Shown in pieces: positions 7,147 through 15,200 of a DNA stretch of 64,000 nt. The stretch comes from Streptomyces sp. LUP30 (GTDB taxonomy: Bacteria > Actinomycetota > Actinomycetes > Streptomycetales > Streptomycetaceae), in assembly GCF_001746365.1 (NCBI RefSeq), contig NZ_MJAJ01000017.1, positions 79,794 through 143,793 of the forward strand, written 5' to 3'. Below the pieces are notes generated by a model, which did not search any database, had not been told where the DNA came from, and worked only from the letters and a program-made list of their open reading frames with translations. The position numbers and the translations under genes were made by a program. The first letter of the stretch is position 1. Every line of letters starts with the position of its first letter.

Positions 7147-8388
7147 GTGACGACCTTCACCGACGACTTCAACCGCGCCAACGGCAGTCCCGGCGCCAAC
7201 TGGGTGCAGGTCAGCGGCACCTGGTCGATCATCTCCAACCAGCTTTCATCCGGCAGCGCGGGCGGCACGATCGTCCTGCGGGCTGCCGGGGCGATGGCCA
7301 CCGATGACAACTTCGCCCAGGTTACGATCGCCACGACAGCGGCCGTCAGTCATGGCGTGTGGTGCCGTGGCAACGCGACGCTGACGCAGGGCTATCTGTG
7401 GCGCAATGATGGCGCGACCTGGAATCTGTTCTGGGTCGTCGGCGGGAGCTTCACCTCCATCGGCAGCTTCGCCGGTGCCGCCGCCAACGGGGACGTCGCG
7501 AAAGTCCAGGCGGTCGGCTCGACGATCAAGGGCTACGTCAACGGCGTCGTCCGCGTCTCCGTCACCGACACCGCCGTCACGACCGGGACCAGCGTCGGCA
7601 TCCGCGCCGAGTCCGTCAGCACGCTGCGGTTCGATGACTTCTCCGCGGGGGACGTGACCGCGGGTGCGACGCTTGGTATCGCCTCCGCAGCCGAGACGGC
7701 ACAGCCGTTCACGGGAGCCAAGGCGGCAGCGCTCGACACCGCTGGGGAAGCGGGTACCGCCCAGCCGCTCACCAGCGCGAAGACGGCGACGCTTGGTACG
7801 GCTACCGCAGCGGAGACGACGCAGGCTCTCACCGGATCCAAGACGACTGCTCTCGGTGTGGCTGGTGCGGCGGAATCCGCGCAGCCCTTCACCGGATCGA
7901 AGGCCACGGCCCTTACCCCTGCTGGCGGGCAGGACACGACACAGGCCTTGACCGGGGGCAAGTCCGCGACTCTCGGTACGGCGGGCGCAGACGAGACCCC
8001 ACAACCCCTCACCGCCGCCAAGACTGCCGCCCTCGGCATCGCAGGCTCGGTCGAGTCGGCGCAACCACTGGCGGGGACCAAGTCCGCTTCCCTCGCGCCG
8101 GCTGTCGAGGAGGACACCGCCCAGCTGCTCGATGGGGGGACGCCGTCGGTCCTCGGGGTGGCGAGCGCGGTGGAGACGGCGATGCCGCTCGTCGGTATGA
8201 AGACCGCGGTCCTGTCCCCGGCGGTGGAGTCCGATACGGCGCGGCCGCTGGCGGTGCCGTCTGTCGGCGTCACGGCGCCGAGCCCAGAGCGAACGTACCG
8301 GGTTCCTGCTGAACATCGACAGCTGACGGTGGGCGCCGAGCACCGGGTGGCCGTGGTCACCGAGTCCCGCATCCTGATAGTGAGGTAG
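7147..8388 (+). CDS. Tail-fibre-like protein with LamG-type head and 20-aa repeats
   Basis: The 413-residue protein starts at GTG 7147. Residues 1 to about 170 look like a concanavalin/LamG jelly roll (FTDDFNRANGSPGANW, later VSVGIRAESVSTLRFDDF), a carbohydrate-binding fold. Residues 173-372 are ten imperfect tandem 20-residue repeats of the type LGTAxAxETxQPLTGxK. The last 40 residues form a small cap. The repeats suggest a shaft of regular length. It is probably a receptor-binding or adhesive fibre. The next gene, a fibre-tail adaptor, supports this. Confidence 0.65.
   Translation: MTTFTDDFNRANGSPGANWVQVSGTWSIISNQLSSGSAGGTIVLRAAGAMATDDNFAQVTIATTAAVSHGVWCRGNATLTQGYLWRNDGATWNLFWVVGGSFTSIGSFAGAAANGDVAKVQAVGSTIKGYVNGVVRVSVTDTAVTTGTSVGIRAESVSTLRFDDFSAGDVTAGATLGIASAAETAQPFTGAKAAALDTAGEAGTAQPLTSAKTATLGTATAAETTQALTGSKTTALGVAGAAESAQPFTGSKATALTPAGGQDTTQALTGGKSATLGTAGADETPQPLTAAKTAALGIAGSVESAQPLAGTKSASLAPAVEEDTAQLLDGGTPSVLGVASAVETAMPLVGMKTAVLSPAVESDTARPLAVPSVGVTAPSPERTYRVPAEHRQLTVGAEHRVAVVTESRILIVR
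7663..8262 (+). repeat. Ten tandem 60-bp coding repeats in the fibre gene
   Basis: Ten back-to-back units of exactly 60 bp encode the 20-residue repeats. Each unit carries a variant of E-T/S-x-Q-P-L-T-G followed by a Lys and an x-A-x-L-G turn. DNA identity between units is moderate, so the array is old, but the length is perfectly maintained. Confidence 0.85.
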
Positions 8389-8393
8389 GCCGC

Positions 8394-8672
8394 ATGTCTA
8401 GCAGCTTCATCAAGGACCCGTCCGCGCTGTTGAACTACAGCTGGGACTGGTCGGCGTGGCTGGCCGAGGTCGCCGACACGATCAGCTCGGCGACGGTGAC
8501 GGTGCCGGTCGGGCTCACGGCTGTGGGGTCGCCGGTCGTGGACGGTGCGTTCGTCACCCAGCGCGTCTCTGGTGGGGTCGTGGATAGCGTGTATGCGCTG
8601 GTCTGCCAGATCACCACCAGTACTGGGCTGGTCGACGAGCGGTCGATCACTCTCACGATCAACAACCGGTGA
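8394..8672 (+). CDS. Phage fibre-tail adaptor protein
   Basis: This 92-residue protein has the characteristic opening SSSFIKDPSALLNYSWDWSAWL, recognisable by its KDP...LNYSWDWSAWL phrase. An Ig-like body follows, with TVPVGLTAVGS, RVSGG and a closing ERSITLTINN strand. Proteins of this type in actinobacteriophages are annotated as fibre-tail adaptors that couple fibre to tail tip. It follows the fibre gene by five bases with GAGGTAGG upstream of ATG 8394. It is the last gene of the rightward phage module. Confidence 0.7.
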   Translation: MSSSFIKDPSALLNYSWDWSAWLAEVADTISSATVTVPVGLTAVGSPVVDGAFVTQRVSGGVVDSVYALVCQITTSTGLVDERSITLTINNR

Positions 8673-8745
8673 GCAGGCTTGCGCCGCCTCGGGTAGTGCC
8701 GGGCCGCGCGTACCGTGGCCGTCCGACGGCGGGACCCGGGCGGCA

Positions 8746-8934
8746 CTACGCCGCGGTCGTCATCTCCTCCGCGCACCGCTCCGCCTGCACCCACTCCTCC
8801 ACCAGCAGTCGGTACAGGGCCTGCTCCGCGCGCGTCCACGGCCTGCCCTGCGCCCGCCGTGCGATAGCCCGGATCGCCTCATTCACAGCCGCAGCAGACC
8901 GCACGGGCCCAAGGCAGGAAGGGGTGGGGGACAT
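8746..8934 (-). CDS. Small helical protein, 62 aa
   Basis: The protein is mostly helical and charged, with the core EAIRAIARRAQGRPW and LYRLLVEEWVQAERC. It has a Trp-rich amphipathic pattern seen in small companions of Streptomyces HTH regulators. It is divergent from the XRE/TPR regulator gene with 127 bp between them. The ATG at 8934 follows a GGGGG run. A GTG start at the VNEA residues is an alternative. Function is unknown. A weak stem (8693-8700 with 8742-8749) spans its 3' end and could stop transcription. Confidence 0.5.
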   Translation of the reverse strand: MSPTPSCLGPVRSAAAVNEAIRAIARRAQGRPWTRAEQALYRLLVEEWVQAERCAEEMTTAA

Positions 8935-9061
8935 ACCCCCAGTTTAGAGATCCAGACGCCCCCACACTCAACGGGATCCGGGCAACCTCAACCGCCCCAC
9001 ACAAGAACGGCCCCACCCCTACTCTGGGCAGTGCGACCTGTACCAGAGAAGGGGCGAGACC

Positions 9062-10312
9062 ATGCCATCCGATGCTACCCCCGACCCATACGCAGACCCC
9101 CTGCGGTTCGGCCAACGCGTCCAGATCATCCGCGAACGCCGCGGCATGACCCAAACCCAACTGGCCGGCCTCGTCGGGATCTCGCCGCACACCCTGCGCA
9201 AGCTCGAGAACGGCCAGCAGAAAGCACCCGGTCTCGAGATGGTGATGCGGATCGCCGAAGCCCTCCGCGTGCGTGACCTCGCTGACCTCACCGGACGGCC
9301 CGATGCGCACGTCGACCTGTTCATCGGGCCCGGCCACCCCCGCCTCGCCGCGGTGAAAGCCGCAGTGGACTCCTTTGCGTTGGGCTCGAGCGTCGAACCG
9401 CCTCCCGTCGCGCACCTCGAGGCCCGCCTGCACGCGGCATGGAAGGCCCGGCACGCGGCGAAAAACCACCGCGAGGCGATCGGGGCACTGCTGCCGGATC
9501 TGATCCGGGACGCGCAGGCCCTCGTCCGGGCCGCGGACTCGAGCAACGAACGCCGCCGGGCGCAGGCCCTGCTTGCGCAGACGTACTCCCTGTCGCAGTT
9601 CTTCATCGCCTACCAGCCCGACTCGAGCCTGTTGTGGCGCGTCGCCGAACGCGGCATGATCGCCGCCCAGGACTCGAGCGACCCGCACGCCATCGGCGTC
9701 GCCGCCTGGCTCCTCGCCCAAGCCCACCGCGATTCCGGACCCCGGCACCTCGAGACTGCGGACGCCGTCAACCTCGAGGCTGTCCGCTTCCTCGAGCCTC
9801 TCCTCCCAGACGCCGGCGATGACGTCCTCGCCATCGCGGGCGCCCTCGAGTTCGAGCTCGGCTACACCGCAGCCCGACGGCAGGACACGGGCACCGCGTG
9901 GCGTCACTGGGACAAGGCCAACACGATGGCCTCGAGACTTCCGGCCGACTACTACCACCCGATCACCAGCTTCAGCCAGGCCATCATGGGCGCCCACGCC
10001 GTCACGGTCGCAGTCGAGCTCCACCAGGGTGGTGAGTCTGTGCGGCAGGCTGCTCGAGCAGACGGGGCGGTCATCAAGTCCAGGCCGCGCCGGGCCCGCC
10101 ACAGGATCGAGGAAGCTCGAGGCTTCCAGCTCGACGGGCAGCCGGATGTTGCGGTCGCATCGCTCGAGAAAGCCTTCGAGGCGGCGCCGGAGACAATCCG
10201 CTACAACGGCTACGCCCGCGCCATTCTGCTCGAGGAGGTGGAGTCGACGCAGGCTGCCCGCCGCCGTCGGGCGTCGGAACTCGCGGTGAAGGTCGGCATC
10301 CTGACGGCCTGA
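9062..10312 (+). CDS. XRE-family HTH regulator with TPR-like C-terminal domain
   Basis: The 416-residue protein has an N-terminal Cro/C1 helix-turn-helix (about residues 16-70): RVQIIRERRGMTQTQLAGL, then VGISPHTLRKLENGQQ. The remaining ~330 residues are helical and TPR-like, typical of large Streptomyces XRE regulators that may sense a peptide or metabolite. It is cytosolic and DNA-binding. Two small genes of a type that often travels with such regulators follow. ATG 9062 has GAAGGGGCG nearby. The gene carries 16 CTCGAG hexamers in all three codon frames, some forcing rare codons (AGA at 9935), which sets it apart from neighbours. Confidence 0.8.
   Translation: MPSDATPDPYADPLRFGQRVQIIRERRGMTQTQLAGLVGISPHTLRKLENGQQKAPGLEMVMRIAEALRVRDLADLTGRPDAHVDLFIGPGHPRLAAVKAAVDSFALGSSVEPPPVAHLEARLHAAWKARHAAKNHREAIGALLPDLIRDAQALVRAADSSNERRRAQALLAQTYSLSQFFIAYQPDSSLLWRVAERGMIAAQDSSDPHAIGVAAWLLAQAHRDSGPRHLETADAVNLEAVRFLEPLLPDAGDDVLAIAGALEFELGYTAARRQDTGTAWRHWDKANTMASRLPADYYHPITSFSQAIMGAHAVTVAVELHQGGESVRQAARADGAVIKSRPRRARHRIEEARGFQLDGQPDVAVASLEKAFEAAPETIRYNGYARAILLEEVESTQAARRRRASELAVKVGILTA
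9203..10234. repeat. Cluster of 16 CTCGAG hexamers
   Basis: CTCGAG starts at 9203, 9233, 9385, 9416, 9538, 9622, 9673, 9749, 9773, 9791, 9845, 9931, 10053, 10116, 10163 and 10229. At about 70% GC I expect roughly one per 3 kb, so about 0.35 in this span. The copies occupy codon phases 0 (nine), 2 (five) and 1 (two), so a shared peptide does not explain them. Elsewhere in the window I saw only isolated copies. Confidence 0.9.
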
Positions 10313-10321
10313 CAGGGGTGG

Positions 10322-10338
10322 CGACCGGATTCCGGTCG
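10322..10338. promoter_or_regulatory. 17-bp perfect palindrome between regulator and satellite gene
   Basis: CGACCGGA-T-TCCGGTCG lies 10 bp after the regulator stop and 69 bp before the next start. It may be an operator for the downstream gene or a weak terminator. There is no T tract. Confidence 0.35.
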
Positions 10339-10406
10339 GCGGCCAGTCCCGAGCGGTTCTACGGTCAGAGCGTGAGTCGGATCACCGTGACTGTGGAGGC
10401 GTGACG

Positions 10407-10745
10407 ATGGCAGCAGAACCGGCCGTGACGAGCGGCATGCCCACCCATGAGGCACTCGCCCTGCTACCCGTCCCCGACCGCCTGTCGGACGCGCAACTCG
10501 ACGGCCACATCTGCGTGTGGGGCGGCGAAGCCCTCACCACGAAGACGGCCATAGACCTCGGCAGCCGCAAGATCGGCGATCGTGTCGCGTTCCTCCGCGG
10601 CTGCCGCTTGTGCGCCGGCCGCGCAGCGCTCGACGGCCTCTTCCTGCACTCCACGGGCCCCGGCGCCTGCCAGGACTGCATGGCGGAACCCGCATGCGAG
10701 ACAGGGCGGGCGTTCGGTCGCGTGATTCGGATGGGCCTGCGATGA
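10407..10745 (+). CDS. Hypothetical satellite protein with Cys pairs, 112 aa
   Basis: ATG 10407 is chosen over GTG 10401 because the GGAGG at 10395-10399 gives proper spacing only to the ATG. The protein has a polar N-terminus with DRLSDAQLDGHICVWGGE, then CRLCAGRAAL, and CQDCMAEPAC near the end. The paired CxxC motifs suggest zinc binding. Proteins of this kind commonly accompany Streptomyces XRE regulators. Function is not known. Confidence 0.6.
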   Translation: MAAEPAVTSGMPTHEALALLPVPDRLSDAQLDGHICVWGGEALTTKTAIDLGSRKIGDRVAFLRGCRLCAGRAALDGLFLHSTGPGACQDCMAEPACETGRAFGRVIRMGLR

Positions 10746-10942
10746 GTCCCATGCTTACGCCCGTCTCGTATGTCCTGCAGATGCCCCCCATCCCGCCGGA
10801 GCCCGCGCCGGGCTGCGCTGCGTGTGCGGCGATCGCCGAACGGCGCGCCCGCGCACAGGCCGAGGGGGACGGCTCGCGGGTGTCGGACTGCAACATCTGG
10901 ATAGGCCGGCACGAGTTCCACACGCCGCCAGCATCCACCTGA
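10742..10942 (+). CDS. Small Cys-containing protein, 66 aa
   Basis: ATG 10742 overlaps the preceding stop (ATGA), which fixes the start. The product begins with a hydrophobic, Pro-rich segment (MLTPVSYVLQMPPIPPEPAP), then CAACAAIAERRARA, and ends SDCNIWIGRHEFHTPP. It has a single CAAC pair and no membrane helix or known domain. It is translationally coupled to the 112-residue protein, so the two probably act together or with the XRE regulator. Confidence 0.55.
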   Translation: MSPMLTPVSYVLQMPPIPPEPAPGCAACAAIAERRARAQAEGDGSRVSDCNIWIGRHEFHTPPAST

Positions 10943-10981
10943 CCCCCCGGCCGCCGCGAGCCGCACGCGGCCCCCGGGGAC

Positions 10982-11007
10982 GGCCGCCCCTTCCGTCACG
11001 GGCGGCC
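10982..11007. terminator. Hairpin between convergent genes
   Basis: GGCCGCCC (10982-10989) pairs perfectly with GGGCGGCC (11000-11007) across a 10-nt loop. It sits between the convergent 66-residue gene and small HTH gene, so it could serve both. No U tract, as is usual in Streptomyces. Confidence 0.45.
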
Positions 11008-11052
11008 CGGCCCGCCGCTGCGCGTACCCCCGTGCGCCGGCGGCGGGCCCCT

Positions 11053-11292
11053 TCAGTCGAGGTCGCCGAACGGCGCTTCGAGCGCGGCCAGGATCCGAAT
11101 GAGGTTGTCGAGTAGCGCGGCCTGGTGGCCCTGCTCGATCCGGTTGACGGACTGCCGGTCCAGTCCCGCTATCTCCGCGAGCTTCTCCTGAGACAGGCGT
11201 CGCGCACGGCGTAAGTCGCGGATGCGGTCGCCGATGGCCCGGCGGCGGGCAAGGACCCAGTCGGGGGGCGGGGCGGAGGGCACCCGCCACAC
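11053..11292 (-). CDS. Small XRE-family HTH protein, 79 aa
   Basis: The protein is essentially one Cro/C1 domain: RRAIGDRIRDLRRARRLSQ (helices 1-2), EKLAEIAGLDRQSVNRIEQG (turn and recognition helix), then LIRILAALEAP. It starts at GTG 11292. It would act as a dimeric repressor or antitoxin-like autoregulator. It is transcribed away from the 82-residue gene, with a control region between. No toxin partner is seen next to it. Confidence 0.75.
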   Translation of the reverse strand: MWRVPSAPPPDWVLARRRAIGDRIRDLRRARRLSQEKLAEIAGLDRQSVNRIEQGHQAALLDNLIRILAALEAPFGDLD

Positions 11293-11406
11293 GCTTCCGC
11301 GATCATGGTTGGCTGTCTGTATCGCCGACCGTACATTTCTAGATCAAGCGCTTACTGTGATCGCAAGTCCTGACCGGCTAAAACACCCGTTCGGATGACG
11401 TGATCA

Positions 11407-11431
11407 TTGACCTATTGTCTAACGACAACAT
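11407..11431. promoter_or_regulatory. Putative promoter with inverted repeat
   Basis: TTGACC (11407-11412) resembles a -35 box. TTGTC-TAAC-GACAA (11415-11428) is a perfect 5-bp inverted repeat lying where the spacer would be, and CAACAT follows as a weak -10. It lies in the AT-richer gap between the small HTH gene and the 82-residue gene, so the HTH protein is a natural candidate ligand. Confidence 0.35.
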
Positions 11432-11492
11432 TTCAGCCAAAGATGGCTGCACCCCCCACGGACCCCACAGGCACGGCGACAGGCGACACCAC

Positions 11493-11741
11493 ATGAGCGA
11501 CGAGCAGCCCCACACCGCACCGGGGCTCGCCCTCACAAATCTTCAGCGCGACCGCGTCGACTTCGCCCGCAAGGACTACGAGTCCGCCCGCGCCGAAGAC
11601 CTCGCCAAGCTCCCCCGCGCCCACCTCATCCTCCTCGTCGAACGCATGCGAGGACGCCTCGGCGACGCGCTGGACCTCATCGACGAGCTCTGCAGCACTC
11701 CCCCACGAGGGCCGGCAGGACCCGCCAATCACCACCGGTAA
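11493..11741 (+). CDS. Coiled-coil protein, 82 aa
   Basis: ATG 11493 is chosen. Longer in-frame extensions into the promoter region lack a ribosome binding site. Residues 18-65 form a continuous amphipathic helix (DRVDFARKDYESARAEDL, then HLILLVERMRGRLGDALDLI), and the C-terminus is short, Pro-rich and basic. No enzyme motif is seen. It may be an oligomeric partner of the neighbouring HTH protein. A strong terminator follows at 11888. Confidence 0.55.
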   Translation: MSDEQPHTAPGLALTNLQRDRVDFARKDYESARAEDLAKLPRAHLILLVERMRGRLGDALDLIDELCSTPPRGPAGPANHHR

Positions 11742-11887
11742 ACAACTTTGTGGACGCGACCGGCCGTGCCCGGGCGGTGGCGTGGTGAGCAACTGCTCCG
11801 GCATCAGCCAGAGCACCTGGCAGTTCACCTCCATCACGGCGGGCTTCACCGGCTGACCTCCTCGGACGCCGCCGAGCCTCCCCCCGG

Positions 11888-11921
11888 AATCCCCCGGACC
11901 GCGGTCCGGGGGATTTTTTTT
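11888..11921 (+). terminator. Strong intrinsic terminator
   Basis: Positions 11888-11915 are a perfect 28-bp palindrome (AATCCCCCGGACCG and its complement), followed by eight T at 11914-11921. A stem plus U run is a textbook rho-independent signal and rare in this genome type. It ends the island's rightward transcription. Confidence 0.85.
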
Positions 11922-11976
11922 CCCGAAAGGTGTATCAGGGGCCGGGGCGCCCGCTCCTAAGAGTGCAAGACCCCAC

Positions 11977-12069
11977 GGGGGAGCCGGGGGGACCGGGGTC
12001 TCGGGGGAAACACGGGGAGATCCACGGGGGAAGAACGGGAATCGACGGGGGATTCCCGGGGAACGGGGG
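11977..12069 (+). other. G-run array, G-quadruplex potential
   Basis: The stretch holds ten runs of three to six G separated by 2-8 nt (runs at 11977, 11986, 11995, 12003, 12014, 12026, 12037, 12047, 12058 and 12065). The first four alone satisfy a G4-tract quadruplex rule with loops of 4, 3 and 4. It is noncoding on both strands as far as I can see. It is the main content, with hairpins, of the 489-bp gap from 11742 to 12230. Confidence 0.65.
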
Positions 12070-12070
12070 A

Positions 12071-12115
12071 TCGGGTCGGTCGGCCGCTGTCACGGGGAGC
12101 GACCGGCCGACCCGA
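12071..12115. terminator. Long hairpin after the G-run array
   Basis: An 18-nt arm (12071-12088) pairs with 12098-12115 with one mismatch and one G-U wobble, around a 9-nt loop (12089-12097). It could terminate read-through from either side. Confidence 0.5.
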
Positions 12116-12205
12116 ATGCTTGCCGCCCGACGCCTCGAAGGCCGGGCGGATCCGGGGCGGGGCGGGGCACCGAGTCCCGCCCCGCTGAGCGCCCCGCCCC
12201 GCTGA

Positions 12206-12226
12206 GCGCCCCGCTCCGCGGGGCGC
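12206..12226 (-). terminator. Hairpin at the end of the mannosidase gene
   Basis: GCGCCCCGC (12206-12214), loop TCC, GCGGGGCGC (12218-12226), starting five bases after the mannosidase stop on the minus strand. A duplicated CCCCGCTGAGCGCCCCGC motif lies just beyond it. Confidence 0.6.
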
Positions 12227-12230
12227 CGCG

Positions 12231-15200
12231 TCAGCGGCCGGCCGCGGCGCGTTCCAGACGGAGCGTCAGGATCTGGAAGGGACGCAGGGACACCGCGACC
12301 GCGCCGTCCTGCACGACGGTGGCCGGCTCCAGCGGCCGCTCCAGCAGATCGGTCACCTGGGCGCCCGCGAGCGGGAAGCCCGTGCGCAGGACGCCCGTGG
12401 CCCGGCCGCCGCGCGACTCGTAGAGCCGCACGACGACGTCGCCGGACGCGTCGTCGGCGAGCTTGACCGCCTCGATCGTGATGCCGTCGCCGTCCACGGA
12501 GACGATCGGGCCGGGTGCGTCGGCCGCGTCCGCCACGCGCAGCGGGAGGTTGAGGGCGTAGCCCTCGGCGACCGCGTCCTCGATGCTCGCGCCGGGCAGC
12601 AGCGCGTAGGCGAAGCGGTGCCGGCCCTGGTCGGCCTCGGGGTCCGGGATGCGCGGGGCGCGGACCAGGCTGAGGCGGACGGTGGTGGTGGTGCCGCCGT
12701 CCTCGCGGACGGTGCGGGAGACGTCGTGGCCGTAGGTGGAGTCGTTGACGACGGCGACGCCGTAGCCGGGCTCGCCGATGTGCACCCAGCGGTGGCCGGA
12801 GACCTCGAACCGGGCCGCCTCCCAGCTGGTGTTGGTGTGGGTGGGGCGCTGGATGTGGCCGAACTGGATCTCGGCGGAGGAGTGCGGCGCCCGGATGTCC
12901 ACCGGGAAGGCCGCCTTGAGGATCTTCTCCGCCTCGTGCCAGTCGATGTCGGTCTCGAAGTCGACACGCGGGCTGCCCGCCCGCAGGGTGATGGTCTGGG
13001 TGAGCGTCGAGCCCTTGCCGAAGGAACGGGTGACCCGGATCGCGCCGACCAGCGGGTCCTCCTCGACGACCGTCACCGCGTCCGGCTCCAGCAGATCGGT
13101 GTAGCGGTTCTGGTAGTGCTTGTCGATGTCCCAGGCGTCCCAGTAGTTCGGGAGGTCGGTGTGCAGGCGCAGCAGGTTGCCCGCGTCAGCGAGGACCTCG
13201 CGGTCCGCCCGCAGGTCGTACACGGAGGACAGGGTGCCGTCGTCCGCGACCTCGACCCGGACCAGACCGTTGTCGAGCACCCGGCCGGACACCGTCACCG
13301 GCTGCGGCGGCTGCGCTCCGGTCAGCGGCGCGCTGCCGTTCGCGGGCGTCTCGACGAAGACCGGGCGGCCCTGCGGCGTGCGCACCACCTCGGCACGGGC
13401 GTACGGGCTGGTGTTGAACACCCGCAGCGACGCCTCGGGCTGCCGCTCGCCCGGCCGGCCGGCGCCCAGCGCGGCGACCGCCTCGGCGGTCAGCGCCTCC
13501 AACTCGTCCGCGACACGGGCGTATTCGGCCTCGGCCTCCCGGTGCACCCAGGCGATGGACGAGCCGGGCAGGATGTCGTGGAACTGGTGCAGCAGCACCG
13601 TCTTCCACAGACGGTCCAGCTGCTCGTACGGGTAGGCGTAGCCCGGCGCGTGCAGCGCGGCCGTCGTCGCCCACAACTCGGCCTCGCGCAGCTTGTGTTC
13701 ACTGCGCCGGTTGCCCTGCTTGGTGCGGGCCTGGGTGGTGTAGGTGGCGCGGTGCAGCTCCAGGTAGAGCTCGCCGACCCAGACGGGCGCGTCCGGGTAC
13801 TCGGCGCGGGCCTTGGCGAAGAACGCGTCGGGGTGCTCGACGACGACCTTGGGCGAGCCTTCCAGGTCGGCCAGCCGGCGCGCCCGTTCCATGATCTCGC
13901 GGGTGGGGCCGCCGCCGCCGTCGCCCCAGCCGAAGGGGGCCAGCGACCGGCTGCCGCCGCCCTTCTCCGAGTAGTTGCGCACCGCGCGGTCCATCTCCTC
14001 GCCGCTGAAGCGGGCGTTGTAGGTGTCGATGGGCGGGAAGTGCGTGAAGATGCGGGTGCCGTCGATGCCCTCCCACCAGAACGTGTGGTGGGGGAACTTG
14101 TTGGTCTGGTTCCAGGAGATCTTCTGGGTCAGGAACCACTCGTTGCCGGCGAGCTTGGCGAGCTGTGGGTAGGCGGCGTTGTAGCCGAAGGAGTCCGGCA
14201 GCCAGACGCCCTTGGTCTCGATGCCGAAGTGCTCGATGAAGAACCTTTTGCCGTGCACCAGTTGGCGGGCGATGGCCTCGCCGCCGGGCAGGTTGCCGTC
14301 GGACTCGACCCACATGCCGCCGACCGGCGCCCACTGCCCCTTCTTCACCGACTCCTGGATCCGCGCCCACACCTGCGGGTAGTTGTCGCGCACCCATTCG
14401 TACTGCTGGGCCTGCGAGCAGGCGAAGATGAAGTCGTCGTACTCCTCGGCGAGCGCGGTGACGTTGGAGAAGGTGCGGGAGGTCTTGCGCTTGGTCTCGC
14501 GGATCGGCCACAGCCAGGCGGAGTCGATGTGCGCGTGACCCACGCCGGAGATGGTGTGGGCGCTGGCATGGGCGGGGCGGGCCAGGACGGGGGCGAGCAC
14601 CTCGCGCACGGCGGCTGCGCTGCCGGAGACGTCGTCCAGGTCGAGGGCGTCCATGGCCCGGTCCAGGGCGTGCATGATCTCGTGGCGGCGCGGCTCGTGC
14701 TCGCCGAGGTGGACCATCAGCTCGCGCAGCACCTGCAGGTCGAGGTCGAGATGCCAGACCTCCTCGTCGAGGACGGCGAGGTCGGCGCGGCGGAACGTGT
14801 AGAGCGGACGGTCGCCCGCCGTCAGGACGTCGCCCAGCAGGGTCGGGGCCGCGAAGTCGCCCGCCAGGATGTCCGGGTTGGAGGCGGCCTCGACGAGGTA
14901 GTCGACGCTCTCCCCGCCCTGCGCCGGGTTGCCGACCGGAACGTACTGGTTGAGCGGGTTGACCGCCTTCAGCGGCGTCCCGTCGGTGAGATGGACGAGG
15001 GCCTCGGCCTGGTTGCCGGGCCAGTCGCCGACGAAGCCGAGGTCGATGACGGCCTCGACGCGCCGCCCGGCCCACTCGGCGGGCACCTGTCCGCGCATCC
15101 GGAACCAGGTGGTGCCCCAGGGCGGACCCCACGGGGTGTCCATCGCGAAGGGCTCGTAGGCGGCGGCCGCGGCCTCCGCGAACGGCACGGGCTCCCCCGG

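Larger units (their letters stand above)
1..8672. mobile_element. Prophage-like or phage-derived island (partial)
   Basis: The stretch combines an endolysin-type amidase, holin-like and XhlA-like membrane proteins, a collagen-like protein, a repeat-bearing fibre and a fibre-tail adaptor, which is phage lysis and adsorption gene content. Small coupled genes of unknown function run the opposite way. No integrase, terminase, portal or capsid gene lies in the window, so this is either one end of a larger prophage or a remnant. The right limit is uncertain: HTH regulators and satellite genes continue to about 11.9 kb, where a strong terminator sits. No attachment-site repeat or tRNA was found. Confidence 0.6.

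Noticed and set aside
7663..8262. CRISPR-like periodic array
   Set aside because: The repeats are contiguous, coding and without spacers, so they are protein repeats.
11785..11856. Lanthipeptide precursor
   Set aside because: The Ser/Thr/Cys-rich end is suggestive, but no leader-like sequence or modification enzyme is near. It is kept only as a weak small-frame observation.
1..12230. Complete prophage
   Set aside because: No integrase, terminase, portal, capsid or attachment repeat is visible, so only a partial or phage-derived island can be claimed.
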